Shown: positions 8,170 to 18,196, counted from the stretch's first letter. The stretch: DNA of 64,000 nt from Rhodanobacter thiooxydans (GCF_021545845.1 NZ_CP088924.1:154065-218064); one strand, 5' to 3'. Program-made: numbers and translations. The notes: a model not told the origin generated them from the sequence alone.

Positions 8170-11100
8170 TCACATGGGATTGGTGAGACCGTTGGGGTTG
8201 AGGCCCGCACGCGAGACCGCCGGTCCCAGATCACCGACACCGCCACCGATGTTCGCGTTGTTCGCCACACCTGCGTACTTCTGGAAGTAGAGCTTCTCGT
8301 TGTCAGACAGGCGACCGTACGCATCGTCGTACGCCTTCGCCATCGCCGGCGTGGCGCCGTGCTCGGAGTAGATGGTGTCAGCGACGGCCCGAGCTGTGAT
8401 CAGATCGCTGCTCTGGTACGGACCATCGGATGCTTGCAGGGACGCCAGGCGCTCCTGGAAAGCTCCGTCGATTTGCGCGCCCCTCTCCGGGTCAGTGGCG
8501 GCAGCCAGCATGGTCGACTCGGTCGTCCCGTGGAAGGCCGTTAAGGATCCGCCGTATTCGGCCAGCTTGGTGAGTCCATAGGTCGCCGGGCCGCCGCCGC
8601 TGGCAGTCAGAACCGCGCCCATGTAGGCGGTGGAGCTCTCGTTGTACCCCTTCAAACCTTCCTCCACCTTCGATGCCGGTGCGCCACCTTCGGCCATGCG
8701 GGCGGCGGCAAGCGACGCGCCGATACTGAGCGGGGAATTGTTCTTCACGGCCTGCGCGACGGCGTTATAGCCTGACTTGAGCGAGCGGGAGAACCCGCCA
8801 GTGTCGTTCTCAAGTGCTCGCTCTGTGTTGGCCTCCCGTACGACTCGGCCTGCGTCGCGCTGGTCCTGAAGGTGATCATCGTGGTACCCATCCACCTGCT
8901 TCGTCAGCTCAGATCCGGACGGGTTCGCGCGGAACTCATCCAGGGCCGCCTTGCTGCCGAGCAGCCCATCGGCGTCGCTCATGCCTGACCGCTGAGCGAC
9001 GTCAGCCTGAGCGCCGCCTGTGTCGCCGGCGAGGAACGGGGTCGCCCTACTGCGAATCTCGCCCTCGGTGACGCCCGAGCCCGGATTGGCGCGATTGACC
9101 GCGGCCGTAGCCTGGCCGGCTCTGACCCCACTGGCCAAGCCTTCGTTCGCGCGTGCGTCACCGGTCGCGGCGCTCATCACGCCACCGCCGAACGCACCGC
9201 CTGCGTATTGCAGCGACTGCATGAGCGCGAGCTGGCGAGCCCCTTCTGTGCCGGGCCTCAGGACGCCTTGATCGGGCAGGTCGGTGCCCTTCAATGCCAG
9301 CTGCGCCGCCTGGATCTTCCGCTCTTCCGCGTCGCTCGATCGCCACGGCGCGTTATCCACCATGTGCTGTGCATCGCGCATGGCGTCGGCACCCGCCAGC
9401 TCCTGTGCTTTGGCGATAACCTCGGCGCCGCGGTTGCTCTGCTTGATCCCGTGCGCGGCCTCCAAGCTGCCGAGCGACTGCCCCAAGGTAAACGACCCTC
9501 GGCTGGACACGGCCGTCTGGTAGGCCTCCTGCTTCTGCTCCATGTCGCTGCGCGCAGCCTGAAAGGCGGATGAGCCCATAACCGACTGGGTCGCCGTCGA
9601 CCCATTGCTGGCCATCTGGTTGACCGAGTCGGTCGAGGCCTTGGCCAGTGTTGCGCTGAACGAACCTCCTCGACTGACTTCGTCCTTAACCGACTCAAGC
9701 AGCGAACGAGCGTCTTTCTCGGAGAAGCTCGAACTCCCGCTGGCACCGGCGCCCACGTTCAAACCCAACCCCTTGGCCGCAGAAAGACCTGCCTCGACAC
9801 CACCGCTGGCAGAGACCGCCATCACCGCAGCCCAGGCAGCCTCTTGGTTTGCACCGATGGTCATGCCCTGGCCCTTGATGAAGTCGGCCGCCTCCTTCTG
9901 GCTCTGCGTGGCGGTGGAGGAGATAGCCGAGCCACCGGAGACGTTGACACCCTCGTTGTTGGCGATACCCGCCTGCAACGCCTTGCCGTTTTGCGCAGTC
10001 ATCGTGCGCGACGCCGACTGTAGGGCGCTGCTAGTGGAGCTGACCGCAGCCTCGCTCACCTCGCTGCCGCTGAAGGTCGGCTGGATACCGCCGGCGCCAG
10101 TCACGTGGGTGCCGGCGGTCTGGCTGTGCGTCTGCATCGACTTCATTTCCATCACCGGCGCCTCCTTGGCGACGTCGGGGGTGGTCAGCTTCTCGTTGCT
10201 GAACTCTGCGCCCTGCAGTCGGCCCGAGAGCGAAGTGGCAGCGACGGCGCCGCCGAAAATCAGCATCATGGTGATGGCCGGCGTAGCGGCAGCGATCGTC
10301 GAGCCGGTGGCAATCCAGTTCACGATCTGGTGCTGAAGGTTGGCTGCGCCAGCCAGGCTCGTCATCGATAGCGGTGTCGCACCGGGCGGCACCTGCGACA
10401 TCGCCGCGACGGAATGCTCGACCATGGTCATCTGGAACAGGTTCACCACGGCCAGCACCGGCTGCCACAGCGCCACCCAGATCGTCAGGATCATGTACTG
10501 ACCCATCTTGCGGATGCCCCAGGGACCGAGGCCGACCATCAGTGCCATGAACGGCGCCATGGCGTAGATCATCGATTCGAAGAACGCCGCCGTTGGACGC
10601 ATGACCTGGCGGAACATGCTCTCATCCGCCCCCCATTGCGTGGCGCGCTGTTCGGTGCCTTGGTTGATCATCACCTGGGACATGACGTCGAGGCCGGACG
10701 GGTCGCTGCCCTTGCGCAGGGCCATCGTCCAGATTGCGTTAACCGCAGACGCCGCCATGTAATCGGCCGCCTTGTCACCAGAGATCCCGATGTCGGCGAA
10801 GGCGTCCATCATCTGGGTGTCGGCGGGGACACCGGGCGCGAGACGCTTCATCCGCGGCGCGGCTGCGTTGGCAAACGAGGCAAACAGCGCATTGCCATGT
10901 GCGTCAGCCGCGAGGGCCGTCATCGCGCTGGCGCAGTCCTTGCCGCCGATCGTGCCGTCCGCGTTCTGCCACTTGGTGGTCACGTACATGTTGTTGTAGC
11001 CAATACCACCGCCGCTGGTACTGCCCATCTGAAAGGGATCAGATGCCTGGAAGGCACGCGGTAAATCGATGAGCCCATTGTCGGCACCGACCAGGGTGCA

Positions 11101-11676
11101 GTTGGCCACGTAGTCGGTGACATTGCGCTTGAATCGCGAGACGACATCGTTCGCGCCGGCGCCAGCAAACTCCGGCAGCTCCCAATTTCGCACGGCGTTG
11201 ATCCATTCCAGGCTCCGCCCAAAGCCGCTCACGCCGTTCTCGTCCGTCGCCCCGCCGGGCAAGCCGTAGCCCTGGCTCATCTTCTCGGAGAGGGTGAGTC
11301 CAACCTTTGAAATGAGGCTGCCGGCGACAGCGAGGCCAAATGGTACGTTGTCCACCGCGTACGCAGCGTTCTGGACCGAGCCCGGCGCCCCACCCAGATC
11401 CTCGATTACCACGTTGGTCTTTGCCCCGAAGAAGACGGCAAAAAGCATGAAGGACATCAGAAGCGATCCAATCTCGAGCTTCTGTCCATTTGCGACCAGG
11501 TGCTGGAAGGCGATCATCAGCAGCCCCAGCATCATGCCCAGCGCGCCGAGCGCCAGGAATAGTCCACTGTTGGACATCGCAGCGACGCCATCCAACACGC
11601 GCTTCATGAACAGGCCGTCGCCGACGGAGTAGATCGTCCAGGTGCCGCCGACATTGTGAAAGAGGGGAATGAGCAT
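8170..11676 (-). CDS. traG: TraG, pilus assembly and mating-pair stabilisation protein
   Basis: At 1168 residues this is a large TraG. The N-terminal half has several transmembrane segments (for example LFLALGALGMMLGLLMIAF, residues about 38-56, and IYAMAPFMALMVGLGPWGI near 365), as in the TraG-N domain. The C-terminal half is a long Ser/Ala/Gln-rich periplasmic region with extended helical stretches. In F the N-terminal part is needed for pilus assembly and the C-terminal part for mating-pair stabilisation. It follows traH by 8 nt in traF-H-G. Confidence 0.93.
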   Translation of the reverse strand: MLIPLFHNVGGTWTIYSVGDGLFMKRVLDGVAAMSNSGLFLALGALGMMLGLLMIAFQHLVANGQKLEIGSLLMSFMLFAVFFGAKTNVVIEDLGGAPGSVQNAAYAVDNVPFGLAVAGSLISKVGLTLSEKMSQGYGLPGGATDENGVSGFGRSLEWINAVRNWELPEFAGAGANDVVSRFKRNVTDYVANCTLVGADNGLIDLPRAFQASDPFQMGSTSGGGIGYNNMYVTTKWQNADGTIGGKDCASAMTALAADAHGNALFASFANAAAPRMKRLAPGVPADTQMMDAFADIGISGDKAADYMAASAVNAIWTMALRKGSDPSGLDVMSQVMINQGTEQRATQWGADESMFRQVMRPTAAFFESMIYAMAPFMALMVGLGPWGIRKMGQYMILTIWVALWQPVLAVVNLFQMTMVEHSVAAMSQVPPGATPLSMTSLAGAANLQHQIVNWIATGSTIAAATPAITMMLIFGGAVAATSLSGRLQGAEFSNEKLTTPDVAKEAPVMEMKSMQTHSQTAGTHVTGAGGIQPTFSGSEVSEAAVSSTSSALQSASRTMTAQNGKALQAGIANNEGVNVSGGSAISSTATQSQKEAADFIKGQGMTIGANQEAAWAAVMAVSASGGVEAGLSAAKGLGLNVGAGASGSSSFSEKDARSLLESVKDEVSRGGSFSATLAKASTDSVNQMASNGSTATQSVMGSSAFQAARSDMEQKQEAYQTAVSSRGSFTLGQSLGSLEAAHGIKQSNRGAEVIAKAQELAGADAMRDAQHMVDNAPWRSSDAEERKIQAAQLALKGTDLPDQGVLRPGTEGARQLALMQSLQYAGGAFGGGVMSAATGDARANEGLASGVRAGQATAAVNRANPGSGVTEGEIRSRATPFLAGDTGGAQADVAQRSGMSDADGLLGSKAALDEFRANPSGSELTKQVDGYHDDHLQDQRDAGRVVREANTERALENDTGGFSRSLKSGYNAVAQAVKNNSPLSIGASLAAARMAEGGAPASKVEEGLKGYNESSTAYMGAVLTASGGGPATYGLTKLAEYGGSLTAFHGTTESTMLAAATDPERGAQIDGAFQERLASLQASDGPYQSSDLITARAVADTIYSEHGATPAMAKAYDDAYGRLSDNEKLYFQKYAGVANNANIGGGVGDLGPAVSRAGLNPNGLTNPM

Positions 11677-11684
11677 GACTGTCC

Positions 11685-13163
11685 TTAGTTCAACGAGCCG
11701 ATCGGGCGCTGAATCGGGTCGCGCTTCTCGACCACCGAGTTCAGGTTGACGAAGTAGTCGAAGACGGCGCTCCGACCCTGAGCCTTGCGGTAGTACTCGG
11801 ACAGCTGATCCCGGTTACGGTCCATGGCCTCGCCGATCAGCTTGCGTACCTCCGACGTGTCGGCACCGTCGCGGCGTGACAGGGCGGTCAGCGCGGCATC
11901 GATGTTCACAAACACGATGTTGCGGACCAGCTCGGCGGCAATGAGGTCGTCAAACTGCTGGACATAGAGCTTGGCCGCCGCCGGCGACTTCTTGGCGAGA
12001 TTCACCGCCATCTGGCTGTATGCGCCGCCACCGGTCATGAAGGCCTGCTCCATCGCGGTGGGCGCGCGATCGCCGCGAGCAATCGCGTCGATCATGCCGC
12101 CGCTGCTGTCGGCGCCCGTCCCGAGAAACACCTCGCGGATGCGCTGGCGCATGCCGACGAAATTCGGGTAGTCCTTGACCACGACCTCATTGCAGCCCTT
12201 CGGCTCATACGCGTTCTGGCCCGCGCAGGTCATCCGCTTCACGGCTCGATTGCCCTGTGACCCCTCGACCAGCTCTTCAAGCGTGAGCGTGGGCTGGAGC
12301 GTGCGCTGCACGAGGCGGCCATCCTGATCTTTCGTCTCGGTGCCGGTTTTGGATACGAGACAGTCAGGGCCGGAGCTCCCCGGCTGCTTGGGCATACACA
12401 CGATGATCGTGCCCGTAAGGGACATGATGTCCTCAAGCAGTTCGTGGGAGGTGTCACCGAACCACAGCCCGGTGTTCTGGGCGGCCATGGACTGCCAGAC
12501 GATGTTGCCGGACACGATCTGGTCGTAGATCTGCGGCGACTTCCTGAGCACGTCCAACAGCGGCGTTGAGCTGCCGCCCTGGTTCTTGGCCGCCTGTCGG
12601 TCGTCGGCCCAACCCATCGTGTCGCGGATGCCAGCGCCCGACTTGTCGATCGCGCTGGCGATCGAGTTGTCGCCCCCCGCCTGGATCAGTGCCTGGCCAA
12701 CCTCGCAGCTGTTGATGTTGCTGGAGGTAAGGGAGTTCATGGTGTCCTGCATGGTCGCCATCATCTTTTCGCAGGAGGGGCACATGCTGGCCAGCGCCAG
12801 CTTGAAGGCGTAGCCGACAGCCGCCGACGCAATGGACCGCAGCGCCTGAACCACCTGTTGCTTGGAGATGAAGCTGAAGCTGCCCATGAAGGCATCGATG
12901 CCTCCACACCCGACCGAGACGCTGGGCGCGTTCATCGACAGGAGCTGGACGTTCATCATCCGGTTCTTGGCAACGAAAGAGCCGCCGGTGATCACGCCGC
13001 GGCGAGCACCCATGACCACCTTGGGGTCAGTGGTGTTGGTCATCGAGTCGAAGATGTTCTTCGACTGCTTGGCTACGCCGATGTCCTGGGCCGCAACGGG
13101 CGGCAAGCTCCCTCCGGCGAACGTCAGGAGCGACAAGAGGAGGATCAGGTGAAGTCTGCGCAT
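11685..13163 (-). CDS. traH: TraH, pilus assembly protein
   Basis: This 492-residue protein has a signal peptide (LHLILLLSLLTFAGG...VAAQ) and the TraH features SVGCGGIDAFMGSFSFI and MCPSCEKMM, with further cysteines that probably form disulfides. TraH is periplasmic and acts with TraF and TraU/TraW in pilus extension. Its length is close to F TraH. It starts 3 nt after traF and 8 nt before traG. The cysteine content fits the presence of two thiol-oxidoreductase-like proteins (TraF here, DsbC at 63070). Confidence 0.95.
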   Translation of the reverse strand: MRRLHLILLLSLLTFAGGSLPPVAAQDIGVAKQSKNIFDSMTNTTDPKVVMGARRGVITGGSFVAKNRMMNVQLLSMNAPSVSVGCGGIDAFMGSFSFISKQQVVQALRSIASAAVGYAFKLALASMCPSCEKMMATMQDTMNSLTSSNINSCEVGQALIQAGGDNSIASAIDKSGAGIRDTMGWADDRQAAKNQGGSSTPLLDVLRKSPQIYDQIVSGNIVWQSMAAQNTGLWFGDTSHELLEDIMSLTGTIIVCMPKQPGSSGPDCLVSKTGTETKDQDGRLVQRTLQPTLTLEELVEGSQGNRAVKRMTCAGQNAYEPKGCNEVVVKDYPNFVGMRQRIREVFLGTGADSSGGMIDAIARGDRAPTAMEQAFMTGGGAYSQMAVNLAKKSPAAAKLYVQQFDDLIAAELVRNIVFVNIDAALTALSRRDGADTSEVRKLIGEAMDRNRDQLSEYYRKAQGRSAVFDYFVNLNSVVEKRDPIQRPIGSLN

Positions 13164-13166
13164 CGG

Positions 13167-14192
13167 TTATTCCTTGTCCGTCCACGGCGTTGAGTTGGTG
13201 GTGGCAGCCTCATTGATCGCCCGCAGGTCCCCGGCCGCCTCTGTGGCGCCGTGCGTCCCGGCAGCCCGTAGCGCCTCTAACACCTGGGCCGGATCATTGG
13301 GATCGGTGATCGTCGCCGGGTCGAACGTCGTCGTGAGAAAGCGCTGCGGCGTGCCGCGCATTGCGCTTTGGTAGTCGGCCTCGTCGATCCAGTTCTGCTC
13401 CCGCGCGATCTCCACGATGCGGCGCTGCAGGTCCGGCAGCGACCTCAAACCGACAGCGAGGCTGGCCACCTTCTGCGTGCCCGGATGGACCAGGAATATC
13501 GTGGGCGTGCTGGTGACGTTGAGGTAGGCCCCCTGCCCCGCATCCGGAACCCAATCTCCAAAGCTCCCATCCTGCATCGGCTGGTGATCGAGGCTGATTG
13601 GCAGGATCGATATGCCCGTGTCCCGCTGGAGGAAACCGAGCAGCGGGTTCTCTCTGTGGCAGTACGGACAGTCGCTTCGGAAGAAGTACCAGAGAGACGT
13701 CTGGCTCGCGATCTTCTTCAAGACCGCCTGCATGCTGGCCTCGCGTTGGTCGCCCATTTCGCGCAACGCGAAGGTCGAGGTCGGGTTGCTGATCGTTTCG
13801 TCCAGTGATGGATTCGCTGTCATGGTGCGGATGTAGGCGTTCGCGAACACCTCCGACTTATCCATGGCGAGCTTCTGCACGTAGGCGTACAGCTCCATTT
13901 TCGCCTTGTCGGTCGGGTCGTCGATCGCCTCTTCGCGGATCCGGTCGATGTTCGCGGCGATCCAGGCAGCGGACCCCACCTTGGGTGGCTTCGGGGCGGC
14001 GGCGGAGGCCGAACCCGTCGGCTTCTTCGGAGGCGGCTTCGGCGGCTCAGGTTTCGGATCGTGGTAGAAAAACCACCCGCGCTCAGGCGGCGCGGAAGTG
14101 CTCGGCGCACTGCGTGGGGCATCCTGGGCTGATGCCGGGCTCAGGCCAGCAAGGGCCAGGAGAACCAAGAGGACAGTGGAATGTGCGCGCAT
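13167..14192 (-). CDS. traF: TraF, thioredoxin-fold pilus assembly protein
   Basis: This 341-residue protein has a signal peptide, a Pro/Lys-rich N-terminal part with a GWFFYHDP motif typical of TraF, and a thioredoxin-like C-terminal domain with CPYC (FFRSDCPYCHREN, near residue 176). F TraF lacks a catalytic CxxC, whereas IncH and SXT-like relatives keep one, so an active thiol function is likely. It heads traF-H-G, 57 nt after the FlhC-like gene, and could be co-transcribed with the regulators. Confidence 0.92.
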   Translation of the reverse strand: MRAHSTVLLVLLALAGLSPASAQDAPRSAPSTSAPPERGWFFYHDPKPEPPKPPPKKPTGSASAAAPKPPKVGSAAWIAANIDRIREEAIDDPTDKAKMELYAYVQKLAMDKSEVFANAYIRTMTANPSLDETISNPTSTFALREMGDQREASMQAVLKKIASQTSLWYFFRSDCPYCHRENPLLGFLQRDTGISILPISLDHQPMQDGSFGDWVPDAGQGAYLNVTSTPTIFLVHPGTQKVASLAVGLRSLPDLQRRIVEIAREQNWIDEADYQSAMRGTPQRFLTTTFDPATITDPNDPAQVLEALRAAGTHGATEAAGDLRAINEAATTNSTPWTDKE

Positions 14193-14249
14193 TCCCGCAT
14201 GCTAGGGGGGCGCACGCGGGCACGAAGCGGGAAACGGGCCTGTCTGGAC

Positions 14250-15026
14250 CTATCCTTTCCCGGACGTCCTTATCGGCGGATTGGGCAGGGCGGGCAGTGC
14301 CGCACGCAACCGCTGCCGCCGCTCGTGAAGGTCGGCCGTTAGCGTTGGGATGACCGTTTTGGTCGACGTGCGCACGCGCGCCCCGACCACAACGGCTTCC
14401 GTTCCACCGGTGCGAACAATCTCGGTAGACGACGCAGCGATGCGGCAGAGGGGACAAGACCGGTCCGACTCATTGATACGAGAACCGGCCGCGCTCTCGC
14501 CACCGGCGGGCACGACATGGCGGGTATGGCACGCGGTACACGTGACCAGGGCAAGCGTGCCGTCCTGCAGGTGGATGGCGGCTTCGACCATCCGCTCCCA
14601 ATCCAGGTCGCGTTGCGACGGAAGACAGGCGCAAAGGGAACGAATGGCGTCCAGCACGTGGACGGATAGCAATCTGGGCGCCGGGTTAAGCGCGAGCTGC
14701 CGCTCGATCATCACAAGGAACGCCGACGTCTGCTGCTGGCTGAACGCGGTCCTGAAGATGTCATCGAGACTCGTCTTGCGCCGACCCGTTTTCGCATTCC
14801 CGACGGCCTTTGCAATCCGGGTGGCGTTGCTCAGCGGCAAGCCGGTCAATTCGGCGACCAGGCTCGCGCGAATGCCGAGCACCGCCAGATCTTCAGCCTG
14901 CTGCACGTAGTTGGCGGGATGGTAGCCCGCAAGCGACTTCGCTTGGAGCACCGTGAGCATGATTGCTGGGTCGGCCATCGACTTGGCGACCAGGCGTCGT
15001 GAACGCAGCGGGCGGCTGTTACTCAT
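14250..15026 (-). CDS. FlhC-like transcriptional activator
   Basis: This 258-residue protein resembles FlhC and its element-borne relatives SetC and AcaC. It has a helical N-terminal part with AELTGLPLSNATRIAKAV (residues about 53-75, HTH-like) and a C-terminal zinc-site pattern TCTACH...CPLC near residues 162-192, as in FlhC's CxxC...CxxC. Its ATG overlaps the stop of the upstream FlhD-like gene, and the D-then-C order matches flhDC. SetCD and AcaCD activate transfer genes of SXT and IncC; traFHG begins 57 nt downstream, so the same job is inferred. Sequence similarity is by eye. Confidence 0.72.
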   Translation of the reverse strand: MSNSRPLRSRRLVAKSMADPAIMLTVLQAKSLAGYHPANYVQQAEDLAVLGIRASLVAELTGLPLSNATRIAKAVGNAKTGRRKTSLDDIFRTAFSQQQTSAFLVMIERQLALNPAPRLLSVHVLDAIRSLCACLPSQRDLDWERMVEAAIHLQDGTLALVTCTACHTRHVVPAGGESAAGSRINESDRSCPLCRIAASSTEIVRTGGTEAVVVGARVRTSTKTVIPTLTADLHERRQRLRAALPALPNPPIRTSGKG

Positions 15027-15652
15027 CGTTGAAGCACCGGCGAAGACGGGGGCACGTGGCAGATCGCGGCCATGCCGGCGACGGCGAGGCGGCGAGGTTC
15101 TGTAGCGCCCTGCCCTTCCAGGCCGACGGCGAGCTCAAACGCCGGTGATTCCTTCAGACGCATCGCAATAGGATAACGCGAAAGCGCGCGAATCTCCGGG
15201 AGGCGCAGGCGCCCCAGTCGGACAACCAGCGCCCTGTCCGTAAACCCAAAGACAGAAGCCGCGGCCATCGGATAGCGCTCCGCCTCGTAACGCACCAGCG
15301 TCCAGAATTGCTGCTGTAGGAACTCCAGCTCCCGGGCATAGGCGGGGTTATCCGCGAAGTACGGGTGAACGTTGGCGACCGTGGTCACCGGTGACTTCCC
15401 CGCCTCAATCGACGCGATCGCGTCTGCAACGTCGCCCTCATCCGCACGAAACGGGCAACCGAACTCGGCGAGGAGCCTTCGGATGGCTGACTGGTCGAGG
15501 CGCTCAAGAACGTAGAGCAGTCGAGCATTGCTTAGGCGGCAAACGCTTTGGGTAGCTTCCGGCGCGACGCTGGTAAGGCGGCGGACGAATGCCATCGCGC
15601 TCTCGCCATAGCTGACGAGGTCCTGAAAAAAAACCGAGTCCGTTTTGCTCAT
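15023..15652 (-). CDS. FlhD-like partner with two FlhD-type modules
   Basis: The chosen ATG at 15652 has AGGGA just upstream, giving 209 residues, about twice the length of FlhD (about 115). Residues 36-60 and 133-157 align without gaps with 9 identities of 25 (S-V, L, L, R-L, I-R, L), and each resembles FlhD around its FRLGI...TLPQM region. The protein therefore looks like a fused FlhD tandem. FlhD works as a dimer in FlhD4C2, so a fused pair would pre-form that dimer. It is co-translated with the FlhC-like gene. The family call is by pattern and needs profile confirmation. Confidence 0.62.
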   Translation of the reverse strand: MSKTDSVFFQDLVSYGESAMAFVRRLTSVAPEATQSVCRLSNARLLYVLERLDQSAIRRLLAEFGCPFRADEGDVADAIASIEAGKSPVTTVANVHPYFADNPAYARELEFLQQQFWTLVRYEAERYPMAAASVFGFTDRALVVRLGRLRLPEIRALSRYPIAMRLKESPAFELAVGLEGQGATEPRRLAVAGMAAICHVPPSSPVLQR

Positions 15653-16079
15653 AGTTCCCTGATCGCTCGATGTAAGCAGCATGCTTTGGGGCCGGCTCAG
15701 AGTCGGCGTCCTCAGGCAGGAAGCTAGCACCACCGCGCAGGCTCCCCAAGCGTGGTCGCGGACGTATCTGCATGCGCGCGGCGGAGGAAACCCTTGCCAA
15801 CGAGGCGAGCCGATTGCCCAGTGGGAGACGGCCGCATCTGGGCATGGCGCGCATTAAGCCATCCGTGACCGCACCTAGATCGGCCGGCGGCGCAGAAACT
15901 TCAGTCGACGGTTTGCCGGGTCCGTTGGCGCGCCCTGTCAATCGCACACGGGAGCTGCCGTTGACTGCGGGCGTTCGGTGGAGCGCACCTCACTTCGGCG
16001 ATCCATACGGTGTGGTCGCCTGCCATGATGCCTTAGGTATGTCCGTCATGAGTGCCAGTCGGCTTTTGCGACGACGGCG
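15653..16079. other. Gap between the FlhD-like and helicase genes
   Basis: About 430 bases without a supported gene. The minus-strand promoter of the FlhDC-like pair should be here, but no clear box, repeat or terminator was recognised. Short plus-strand reading frames in it have no start signal or recognisable product. Confidence 0.5.
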
Positions 16080-18092
16080 TCATATGCCCAGTGCCTCCAT
16101 TGCGTTATGTGGCCACCAAAGCTCATCACGCACTCGGCTCATCGACAGGTAGATCGCACGCACTTTGCGGTCCTGGTTGCCGACGTATGGGCCGCTCGAA
16201 TCGGTGGTGAAGCAGCACGGCGACATGAACACCACGCTCGATTCGATATTTCTCGTGTGTTCTAGGAGCCCAAGCGTGACGCGGTCTTGTCCACCCTGCT
16301 TCGCGACGGCGTTTGCCTCCGCGATGGATTTCGCGAGCTGCGAGGCCTCTTCAAACCCGAAGCCCTGCGCGAACAGCCGGCGCACCTTATCCTGGCCGAC
16401 TGCTGCAAGGTGCTCCTCGAGTGCGTCGCGGGTCGTGATCCCAGCCAGCTCACGCCGCCGCGGTCTGTCACCAAACTTCCAGAGCGCCAGCGCGTCAGTG
16501 AGGACTTTTTGCAGCGCGCCGAAGGATGGCTCGAGCATCGCGAAGGGCTTCCCGCTATCGCGCAAACGCATCGCGTCTGCGAACAACTGCCAGATCGACC
16601 CGTATACCCTCAAACCCGCATCCCGCACTTCGTCTCGGTTGGCGTAGGGGCGCACTCTGGTCTCGTGCTCTTTCGTGCCGCGAATGTCGTCGTCGACTAA
16701 CGACTCACTATGTTTGCGGAGTACCGCCTGGATGGCAGGTATTGCTTGCTCCCCAGTGCGCACCGACTGCGCCATCGTGGCGCGTTTCATACGCTCGGTG
16801 CTGTGCTGAGCGCCTTCAAGACGCTGATAGGGGTCGCCCATCATCAACATGCCCCCCGAGTACTCGCCAAGCAACTGCTGCCACGGCGCGGAGAGATCGT
16901 GCCCCTCGTCGATCACGAGGTAGCCCATCGGAGGGATCTTGGCCCCGCGCAACGCAAGCCACTTTGCCAAGTGATACTCCCAGATCGCGAAGGGTCGGGG
17001 CGCGTTTGCTTGAGTCGGCTCGAACATCGCGGACCACAGGCGCTCGGCTAGAGCGGCCAGCACCGGAAGATCAGCGGCGGCGTATCCCTTGGTCACGAAC
17101 AGGCTGGGGCTGATTGCCTGGTCCGGTCTCCACGCGAATGACTTAATGGCCCGAATCAGGTCGCCCATCACGACAGCCGGTGGCTTTCCCCCTACACCGC
17201 CGCGATCGATACCGATTTCGTCAGCCTGTTGGGCCAACGACAGATGACCTGGTCCGATTCGTGGAGGTACGTAGCGCGAACCGAGCTGGCCTCGAAATTG
17301 ATCAGCAGCCATCCGCGTGGCGATCTGACCGAGCGTCACGCTCACCACGTCCCGTAGACCGGTCCGCACCTTAAATGCTTCGCGGTCATCGGCTCGGAGC
17401 AACACGTGCGTCAAGCCCCCAAGTGACTCGTGGAGCGTCGTGAGAAGGTGGGTTTTGCCGGTGCCGGCGTAGCCCTGCAGATCAATGTGCTCTTCCGGCG
17501 ACGCGGCCACGATGGTGAAAATGCGAGCTTGGTCGCTTGTGGATCGGACACGAACAGTCGTTCTCGCCGGGGCCCGGGCGTCGTCCGCGTCGGTCAGGCC
17601 GCTGCTGAGGTTAAAACGCGCCGCTACATCTAGCCCTACCCTGTCCGCGTGGAACGCGAAGGGGGTGACAGTGGTTCGGCATCGCTCCTGGAAAATGGGA
17701 TGGAAGCGGCCACTGGGCCCGCGCCAAAATGCCTGCTCCATGGCCTCATCACTGGCCAGGATCAGTCCGGCTTCGAGGAGCTGCTCGGCGAGGTTGTCGA
17801 TCAGGGGCTGACCGTGGTTTCGCCGCATCTCACGAAGCGCGTCGCCCGTCTCTGCTTCGGGCTGCTCTAGGAATAGAGCCTCCGCCTCGCTAAGCGCCTG
17901 GCAAACCTGCGTGACTGATGCGACGCCACGTCCGTGGAACATCAGCAGGGTGATCAGCGCGGCTCGCTCGATCGGGAGATCTGGCAGCGCTGCCTCCTCG
18001 AGGAACGCGCGAGTGACCCGTTCCGTGACAGGGAGGTAGACCGCGATGCGCTCGGCGTTCGCTGCTTGGCGCTGCTGTGGGCTTGAGTTCAT
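16080..18092 (-). CDS. Superfamily 1 (UvrD/Rep-like) DNA helicase
   Basis: Starting at MNSSPQQRQ (18092, with AGGAG rather far upstream), the 670-residue product has an approximately 190-residue N-terminal domain, then Walker A GYAGTGKTHLL (near residue 210), Walker B YLVIDEGHDLS (near 392), a GDPYQRLEGA motif III, and a C-terminal YLSMSRVRDELW resembling motif VI. This order is that of UvrD/Rep-type ATP-dependent helicases. It lies downstream of the winged-helix gene 18220-19416 and may serve replication or repair of the element. The N-terminal domain is not recognised. The start is uncertain because the frame is open well upstream. Confidence 0.78.
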   Translation of the reverse strand: MNSSPQQRQAANAERIAVYLPVTERVTRAFLEEAALPDLPIERAALITLLMFHGRGVASVTQVCQALSEAEALFLEQPEAETGDALREMRRNHGQPLIDNLAEQLLEAGLILASDEAMEQAFWRGPSGRFHPIFQERCRTTVTPFAFHADRVGLDVAARFNLSSGLTDADDARAPARTTVRVRSTSDQARIFTIVAASPEEHIDLQGYAGTGKTHLLTTLHESLGGLTHVLLRADDREAFKVRTGLRDVVSVTLGQIATRMAADQFRGQLGSRYVPPRIGPGHLSLAQQADEIGIDRGGVGGKPPAVVMGDLIRAIKSFAWRPDQAISPSLFVTKGYAAADLPVLAALAERLWSAMFEPTQANAPRPFAIWEYHLAKWLALRGAKIPPMGYLVIDEGHDLSAPWQQLLGEYSGGMLMMGDPYQRLEGAQHSTERMKRATMAQSVRTGEQAIPAIQAVLRKHSESLVDDDIRGTKEHETRVRPYANRDEVRDAGLRVYGSIWQLFADAMRLRDSGKPFAMLEPSFGALQKVLTDALALWKFGDRPRRRELAGITTRDALEEHLAAVGQDKVRRLFAQGFGFEEASQLAKSIAEANAVAKQGGQDRVTLGLLEHTRNIESSVVFMSPCCFTTDSSGPYVGNQDRKVRAIYLSMSRVRDELWWPHNAMEALGI

Positions 18093-18196
18093 GGGTTTGC
18101 TCTTGCTCCTGGAAATAATCACCCAACCAACCACGACCGCTGCCCTACCCTGGCCTCTCGCGCACGCGCACGCGAGGTGTTGGTTCTTGAAGATAA

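Noticed and set aside
15772..16152. Plus-strand 126-residue frame in the gap before the helicase
   Set aside because: No ribosome site, overlaps the helicase 3' end, no recognisable protein features.
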